Assembly: GCF_949987515.2 (NCBI RefSeq)
Contig: NC_082703.1
Coordinates: forward strand, 9,386,680-9,450,679
Length of the DNA: 64,000 bases
Source of the DNA: Delphinus delphis
Lineage: Eukaryota > Chordata > Mammalia > Artiodactyla > Delphinidae
Direction: 5' to 3'
A program made the translations under genes and the position numbers. The notes under the pieces were generated by a model. It did not search any database, was not told where the DNA came from, and saw nothing but the letters and a program-made list of their open reading frames with translations. This document shows, piece after piece, positions 57,823-64,000 of this stretch. The stretch's first letter is position 1. Each line of letters opens with the position of its first letter.

Positions 57823-58784
57823 AACACCAACAGAGTAGATATTCATTAATATGAAATCAATGAAATCAATGTATCAGTAATATTTTTGATAATCTTCTTA
57901 GACAAACATGTATTTCCAAGAAATGAGGAAGCAGAGGGTAATGATATGTTTGAAAAGGAGAGGAGGGCTCCTTGAAAGAGCACAGAGCCTAGTGGTTAGA
58001 GCTGAAGTGGCCACTGCATCCTGGACCTAGCATCTCTCTTTCCTTTTCATATTCTTCAGCTTCCTCTATTGAAAAGCCCATAACCAAAAGAAGTTGGTAA
58101 GAAACAAAATGCAATAATTAGATTGTTAAACTTTTTCTTACAATATTTGAGTATTTCACAAAGGTCATTGCTCTAAAACACTGTGTATAAAAACAACCTG
58201 TAGTTTCAAAAAATCCAGACAGTTTTCTAGTCTAATAATGATTTCTATTCTCATAATGCCTTCCCATTGTGAAGCATGTCAAAGCCTAGCCACTATTTTT
58301 AGTTCCATGGGGGAAAATAGAGTTCTGCTCTTTCTAATAATGTGTTTGATCACCATTTTTTCAAAAGAAGATTTGTTTTTCAAATTAAATGTAGCAGACC
58401 AGTGAGCCTATACGGCAGTCCTTTAGATGCCAGAAAGGAAATAGAAATGGACATGTTATTAATGGCTGAAAATTAGGTCATTCTGTCTTATCTAGGGAGA
58501 CTGTTCTCCCAGTTTAAACACTCAAGCCCATATACGTATCAGGGCGATAAATTATAGACTGATCACTGCAAATGCAAGGAAGCGTCAAATCAACCAGCGG
58601 TTCACTGAGGAAGAAGGAGCCACGGTGTCCTGCGTGGGGTCCTGATTGCCTTCTCCCTAGAATGCTGATGACTACGTTTGATCGTAACATTTCGTCTTCC
58701 TTCCTCTCATAGGGTGTGTAAGAGAGGACAATTACCCCTTGGTACACACACAAGCAGATAAGGCCGAGTAAATCATCAAAATAC
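57823..58784. other. Unannotated non-coding sequence
   Basis: No repeat or gene recognised. Confidence 0.4.
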
Positions 58785-58930
58785 TGGCAGATGTGAAATC
58801 AAGAGACACAGGTTCAAATCCCGGCTCTACTCACTAGTAGATGAGTGGCCCAAGACAAGTGATTTAACGTCAGTCTGTATCTACAGACACATATCACAAA
58901 GGGTTCTTAAGAGAATGAAATATGACAAAA
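58785..58930 (+). mobile_element. MIR SINE
   Basis: Strong MIR core: 'caggttcaaatcccggctctac' (58809-58830), then 'gatttaacgtcagtctg' and 'gggttcttaagagaatgaaat'. Confidence 0.85.
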
Positions 58931-59634
58931 ATATATATATATAACATACCGTCTAAAAGACAGATTGTCAGTGAAAGATTCCTTTCCTCTTTTCCTCTCT
59001 TCTTTCCATTTCTTCTTCAAAACAAAATAGATTCTCTGCAATTCGTATGAAATTGTGGATGTTAAAAAAAAAGTAGAAAATCAATAGAATTTCATAAATT
59101 AGTATTGAATATTTGGGACGGCACCTCCTCTAATTGAAAACAACCTGCTCTCATCTAAGTAGAAAATAAATGTTGTACCTTAAAATTAAACTTTTTCCCC
59201 TCATTTTTAGCCACATTTGTTACCTCATAGTAGGTTTCCAATGTGTGAAAGTGTAGATTTTTCTAAAACTGTGATAACATTTAGTTTTGAATCCAATATT
59301 GCTTTTACCATCACATTATTTCGACACGTATTTAAAGAACATGAGTATGTGGCGTAAGCTGTATTATAGGCTCTAAATGACAAGGTCTCTACTGGTCTAG
59401 TGGTGAAAAGCTATAGAACACTCACAATCGCATTACAATGAGGTAAATATTATAAATAAAGGTATAGAAAGGGTGATGCTGAAGCCCAGAGTGGGAACAT
59501 GCAATTTTGCTGGACAAGCACAGAGGGGAAGGATTTAGAAAAGTTTCTAAACGGAATGACCTTTGAGACAAGGTTAGCAGATGGAAGTAGAGGCCTAAAG
59601 CTCAGAAGAAAGAGAAAAGTTTCAGATAGACATT
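58931..59634. other. Unannotated non-coding sequence
   Basis: No repeat or gene recognised apart from a short TA run at 58931-58943. Confidence 0.4.
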
Positions 59635-59653
59635 TAGAGTCCTCCATATTTTA

Positions 59654-59938
59654 AATTTATTTATTTATTTATTTATGGCTGTGTTGGGTCTTCGTTTCTG
59701 TGCGAGGGCTTTCTCTAGTTGTGGCAAGTGGGGGCCACTCTTCATCACGGTGCGCGGGCCTCTCACTATCACGGCCTCTCTTGTTGTGGAGCACAGGCTC
59801 CAGACGCGCAGGCTCAGTAATTGTGGCTCACGGGCCCAGTTGCTCCACGGCATGTGGGATTCTCCCAGACCAGGGCTCGAACCCATGTCCCCTACATTAG
59901 CAGGCAGATTCTCAACCACTGCGCCACCAGGGAAGCCC
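59654..59938 (-). mobile_element. CHR-type SINE (long, older subtype)
   Basis: Antisense copy with (TTTA)n tail (59655-59675), 'ggctgtgttgggtcttcg', 'tgtggagcacaggctccagacgcgc' and 'ccaccagggaagcc'. Its B-box segment 'ctcgaaccc' keeps the canonical core. A 19-bp duplication flanks it, tagagtcctccatatttta (59635-59653) and tagagtcctcaatatttta (59939-59957), with one mismatch. It retains the ~70-bp 3' part that the short subtype lacks. Confidence 0.96.
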
Positions 59939-59957
59939 TAGAGTCCTCAATATTTTA

Positions 59958-60754
59958 GTAGTAAGAGCATGGATAAGATGCCTCAAGGTCAGTGTGTAGA
60001 AGAAGAAAAACAGTCTAAGATTAGAGTATTGGTTTATTAGTCATCTTTTTTTTTTATCATATCAAATAGCCCTAATATAGCAGTACCTTATATCCAAAGG
60101 CACTTCTCTTGCTCACTCAATTTTGTCATTAGGACTGTGGTTGACCTCAGCTCTGCTGGTCATTACCTAGCTGGGCTTGACTGCACGCCATGAGTTTTCT
60201 CACCCCAGCACCCAGAGGGAAGGAGAATCCATAACCTTGGAAAGGCTTTTCTCTTGGTGGAGGGTAGCAGAGAAACATAGCCGAGTCACACAAACACAAA
60301 CCTTCGGCTCAGATGTGACAAATGTCACATCCCATTGGCCAAGGCATGTTGCATGATCATACTCAAAATCTCCGGGGCAGAGGCAGATGACTACAAGTGA
60401 ACAGGCAAGTCAAACGTAATGGGTGGAGGTGCATAATATAATCTTACAGGGAAGAGAACAATTGGGAACAATAATCCTTTTTTTAAAAAAATGATGATCT
60501 GCCTTTTCTTATGCTTCTCTCCATTTCTGAAACTTTTATTCTGGTTTATTAACAATTTTGATGAGCCCTACCAGTCAATGTAGCACTTCAAATATACTTT
60601 TTAGGACTACATTCCTAAATACTAAAAGACAACCAAGGATCATCAGATACTGAAATCTAATACATGAAAACACTAACACAAATCAGAAAAAGAAAAGAGT
60701 TCAAGGGAAACAGAATGCCAATATTAGGGGACAAAACATATTTTATTTTTTTTA
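59958..60754. other. Unannotated sequence, possible old LTR
   Basis: 60040-60480 has the look of an old LTR-type repeat ('gtggttgacctcagctctgctgg'), but I cannot name a family. No gene recognised. Confidence 0.35.
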
Positions 60755-60885
60755 CAGGTACTAACTTTCAGTTATAACATAAATAAGTCATGAGGATGTA
60801 ATGTACAACACAGTGACTATAGTTAATTATACTCTACTGTATATTTGAAAGTTGCTGAGTGTAGATCTTAAGAAAAACTATTAAT
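60755..60885 (+). mobile_element. L1 3' end fragment
   Basis: L1M-type 3' text: 'cataaataagtcatgaggatg', 'gtacaacacagtgactatag' and 'tatttgaaagttgctgagtg'. Confidence 0.75.
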
Positions 60886-61074
60886 CTTCTCAAAAATCAG
60901 ATACTCCATTTACAAAACAGAGGTTATTTTTTTAAAAAAAGGAACACTCTGAAAAGGGAAAATTTCTTTAAAATAGATGGTCTTTAAATACTTCCTTAAA
61001 TAAAGTGATGGTCAAAGTACACATTGTACTTAAGAATGAATATCACATTTGGGAAAACCTCCCTTCCACATATT

Positions 61075-61265
61075 GGGAAAAATAAAATAAAAACTCTCTG
61101 AGAGGTAGGAATAGAGGGGATCTACCACAACCAGATAGAGAACATGTAAAAAACACCTGCACCTAAAATTATGCTTAATGGTAAAGACTGAATGATTTTC
61201 TCCAAGGTTGTGGAAAAGGCCAGAATGTAAGTTTTCACCACTCTTATTCAAAATAGTACTAGAAG
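61075..61265 (+). mobile_element. Old L1 ORF2 remnant
   Basis: Sense L1 ORF2 text: 'caacctgcacc'-like segment 'cacctgcacctaaaattatgc', then 'taatggtaaagactgaatg' and 'actcttattcaaaatagtactagaag'. Confidence 0.7.
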
Positions 61266-61445
61266 TTGAGGCTTTTTTTCACTTGTTTCAAGTGTGTTTG
61301 TCATTGTTCACAGATGGATTTTTATGGTGGCTACTTTAAAAACGTTTGTCAGAGAACTTTAACAGTTCTATTATCCTGGTGTTGGCACACTTTGTTGGTG
61401 GCAGTGCTGGTGTTTTCATTTAGTTTGACATTTTTCTGTTTCTTG

Positions 61446-61662
61446 TTGTTGTTGTTTTTTTTTTTTTTTTGCGGTACGCGGGCCTCTCGCTGTTGTGGCC
61501 TCTCCCGTTGCGGAACACAGGCTCCGGACGCGCAGGCTCAGCGGCCATGGCTCACGGGCCCAACCGCTCCGCTGCATGTGGGACCTTCCCGGACCGGGGC
61601 ACGAACCCGTGTTCCCTGCATCGGCAGGTGGACTCTCAACCACTGCGCCACCAGGGAAGTCC
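61446..61662 (-). mobile_element. CHR-type SINE (short cetacean subtype), young
   Basis: Antisense copy with T run, 'gcggtacgcgggcctc' and 'ccaccagggaagtcc'. The 14-bp duplication ttttctgtttcttg is perfect (61432-61445 and 61663-61676). CpG content is high. Inserted in the old L1. Reading frames over 60 codons on both strands here are SINE artefacts. Confidence 0.97.
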
Positions 61663-61799
61663 TTTTCTGTTTCTTGATAGACAAGTGATTTTTTTTAATT
61701 GAAACCTGGAGATTTGAGGTATTATAAGACTTTGGATCTTATTTAAACTTCTATTTATCTGTCTTCCTCTGACATGGCTCCAGCCAGAGAACTGGCAGG

Positions 61800-62260
61800 T
61801 GCTGCTTCATTACTGCCAGGTGGTCCTAGAAGTCGGGGTTCCCCACTCAGCTCTCAGTGACATCTGTGCTGAGGACTCATCATTACTGCTTGATAGGGTA
61901 GGAGTTCTGGCTCCCCAGGTGGCTTCCACTGACCCCATGGTGAGGGGAAAGGGTGGCTTTAGTACCTTGGTGATGGTAAAAGACCTGAATCTCCAATAGT
62001 ATCCACTAGGTATATTCCCAGCACATAGAGGGAGAGACACGTCATCAGCGCTGGGAGTTAGGGTAATCCAGGTTCCCCATGTGGTCTCTGCTGACATCCT
62101 GGGGGAGGGAGCGGCTCGTTACTATCCTGTGGGGATGAAAGTCCCAGTTCAATCTTTGACGCTGCCGTGGTGAATGATTGCAGTTCCTTGTTACAGCCTG
62201 ATGAGGGTGAGAGTCTAGGATACCCATGCAGCCTTTGCAGAAGGGTGAGGGTGTGGACGC
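61800..62260 (+). repeat. Degenerate ~75-bp tandem array in the L1 3' UTR
   Basis: Six units begin with a 'tcattactgcc'-like motif at about 61807, 61880, 61959, 62041, 62115 and 62186 (spacing 71-82 bp). Each carries 'ggtggtagaagt', then 'ccaggttcccca' and 'ctgacatc'-like text. Repeated 'ATWGT/TWGT'-like residues in the antisense frames reflect this period. Confidence 0.75.
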
Positions 62261-62539
62261 TGTTTTAGTGTGGTGTTTGGCTGGGGTAGTGTTGTTATTA
62301 TCTAACAGTCTTCTGTCTTGCTAGACTGCCCCTTTCTTGGTCCTTTGGCTAGAACTTGCAGGCTTTGGTTGGAGCTTTTTTGTCTATAATCATTGACATT
62401 TCCACATTGCTGATTTATTCAGCCCTAAGTCTGAATACAGAAGGCAAAAAGAAGTCCTAGGGGATTCACTGATATGTCATTCTTTGGGACCCTGGGACTC
62501 TAACCCATCTGCCTTCTTCCTTCCATCTTTCAGAGTTGT

Positions 62540-62740
62540 CTGATGGTATAATATTATATGTATCATACACAATGTATTAGATATATTAATAATAATATGC
62601 ATGCAATATATAATATATTATAACATATATCACAACATATATATTATCATAATATATGATATTATGGTATATAATCTTATGATATAATATATTAAAATAA
62701 AATTATATTACATTATACATATTATATGTATTTTTTTAGG
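62540..62740. repeat. AT-rich low-complexity tract
   Basis: About 200 bp almost entirely A and T, dominated by 'tatat', 'taatat' and 'atatgat' steps with only scattered G and C. It lies between L1-derived segments and may be an expanded AT microsatellite. Confidence 0.9.
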
Positions 62741-62919
62741 GTTTTTAGTTGTCCTTGAAAGAATAAGGAAAGTACATCTGCTCCATCTTTCCAGAAGTGG
62801 AAGTCTCCATTGAGTTTTTAAGTTTAGTTATTATATTCTCTTCCAACATTTTACTTTCTCTAATTGTTAATGACTATCCTCTTCTTGTATTTTTTATCTA
62901 TTTTAAATTTTGATTTTGC

Positions 62920-63173
62920 AGCGAGCGGGGGCTACTCTTCGTTGCGGTGCGCGGGCTTCTCATTGCAGTGGCTTCTCTTGCTGTAGAGCACAAGCTCTAG
63001 GTGTGCAGACTTCAGTAGTTGTGGCTCACAGACTCTAGAGCGCAGGCTAAGTAGTTGTGGCGCACGGGCTTAGTTGCTCCACGGCATGTGGGATCTTCCC
63101 AGACCAGGTATCGAACCCATGTCCCCTGCATTGGCAGGCGGATTCTTAACCACTGCGCCACCAGGGAAGTCCT
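62920..63173 (-). mobile_element. CHR-type SINE (long, older subtype), 3'-truncated
   Basis: Antisense copy. Its head end is intact ('ccaccagggaagtcc' at 63158-63172), as are 'tagttgctccacggcatgtggg' and the B-box segment 'tatcgaaccc'. The tail end stops at 'gcagcgagcggggg' without a T run, so the 3' tail has been lost. It is the most diverged CHR copy here. Confidence 0.9.
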
Positions 63174-64000
63174 TGATTATTTTTTAATTTTTATATTTTC
63201 AGTTTATTTTACTATCTCAAGTTCTTAGAATACTAATCCTGCAGTTCATTGTATCTGCTGAATCCCTTAATTATAGTTCATTCCCTCTTGTAGTGTGTAA
63301 GTTTTGAATGAGTGTTTATCTTCAGCTCGAATATTTCTTTCCTGAGTGAATCCCTTTCCTCCTATACAGTAGGAGCTCTAAGGAGCAATTTTGGTTTGCT
63401 TCTAGTGGACACCTCTGAGAACCCGTCCGGGATCAGTATTGACATGTTGAATTTATCAGCTTAGAACTGTCTGACCGCGGTGTGTGAACTGGTATTCCAT
63501 CCTGGGCATGGTGTGAGCTTGGAGTTTCAGTTCTTAATTGGAGATTTGTTGTCGTTACTCTTACCCAAAACATAAAGGAGAAAGATTCCTATGCCATTTC
63601 TTGGGACTTACGATGCTTTCTCATTCAGCTAACAAACCAGGCAGCTCTTAGGGGAGCCTGGATTTTTGCTGGTGTCTGTTTTCAGCAATCAGTCTCACAT
63701 GGGCCCACAGCTACATCTCTTATTCTGTACGGACACTAAGATCCTAGCCACTAGCCACTAAGTCCTATATCTATTCTTATGCCTTTGGACCAGCTTGACA
63801 TGTCTTATCTGTCTGGGTATGAATATTTCTGTCACCTTGGATTGTCTTAATGCGTGCTGACGCCAGCTCACAAAGGCTGGCAAGAGTCAACGGTGAGATT
63901 TTCTGAAAATTGTAAATGGATCATTATAAACATGCTGGTTGAAACATGCATTTCTCAGTGTTTATAACGTTAGCGGTTCTGCATTAGGTCAGAATGCCAT
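63174..64000. other. Unannotated non-coding sequence
   Basis: No gene or confident repeat to the end of the window. The C/T-rich middle may be old LINE-derived, but I cannot support it. Confidence 0.35.

Larger units (their letters stand above)
61280..62812 (+). mobile_element. Old L1 3' UTR, split by a SINE
   Basis: Before the SINE 'ggtggctactttaaaaacg' and 'tcctggtgttggcacac'; after it 'aattgaaacctggagatttgaggtattataagac' pattern, a ~75-bp repeat array (61800-62260) and an AT-rich tract. The L1-like end is 'aagtacatctgctccatctttccagaagtgg'. No reading frame survives. Confidence 0.65.

Noticed and set aside
62540..62740. AT-rich tract as a replication origin or matrix attachment site
   Set aside because: Composition alone does not support a function; it lies in L1-derived DNA and looks like an expanded AT repeat.

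Overview
This window looks like non-coding mammalian nuclear DNA, almost certainly from a cetacean (whale or dolphin). The main evidence is a set of 12 tRNA-derived CHR-type SINEs. All carry the 'cttccctggtgg' head, and most carry a GGTTCG-type B box. Seven belong to the short, CpG-rich subtype that ends in 'gcgtacc' plus poly-A, a hallmark of young cetacean SINEs. L1 3' ends of the cetartiodactyl type (ending 'ccaataaagatgt' plus A) support this. The exact species cannot be read from the window.

No protein-coding gene, exon set, rRNA or free-standing tRNA gene could be supported. The longest open frames (up to about 159 codons) lie in repeats or AT-rich DNA, lack recognisable domains and often overlap on both strands. 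The window reads as an intergenic region, gene desert or very large intron.

Layout. 1-12.3 kb: AT-rich sequence with four plus-strand SINEs, an old L2, MIR fragments, two DNA-transposon-like pieces and TC/CA and GATA microsatellites. 12.3-39 kb: no CHR SINE at all. This part holds L1 3' ends (11.3, 14.2, 22.5, 25.3, 27.8 and 37.4 kb), a class I ERV-like solo LTR (15.3 kb), a nested palindrome of unknown origin (16.7 kb), a Tigger-like DNA transposon remnant (21.2 kb), MLT1-type LTRs (23.6 and 24.8 kb), a MER5A-like element (30.8 kb), L2/MIR fragments (18.7-19.2 and 32.8-34.7 kb) and another old LTR-like repeat (34.8 kb). 39-47 kb: three minus-strand SINEs, a young L1 3' end, an MLT1 LTR and a complete two-LTR MaLR element (44.67-47.06 kb) with its internal region. 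47-64 kb: old L1 and L2 remnants (47.1, 48.2-49.5, 52.4, 54.2-55.4 and 61.1-62.8 kb), several of them split by younger SINEs, and an AT-rich tract.

The 'genes working together' here are mobile elements. CHR SINEs have pol III promoter boxes but no protein and depend on L1 machinery. Target-site duplications of about 14-19 bp bounded by A tails show this L1-style insertion. Insertion order can be read at several places, for example a young L1 inside an older L1 at 28.0 kb, a SINE inside L2 at 57.4 kb and a SINE inside L1 at 61.4 kb. I found no evidence for a previously undescribed biological system. The most unusual items are the 16.7 kb nested palindrome, the intact MaLR layout with a 30-bp tandem array, and a double L1 3' end that may be one composite insertion.
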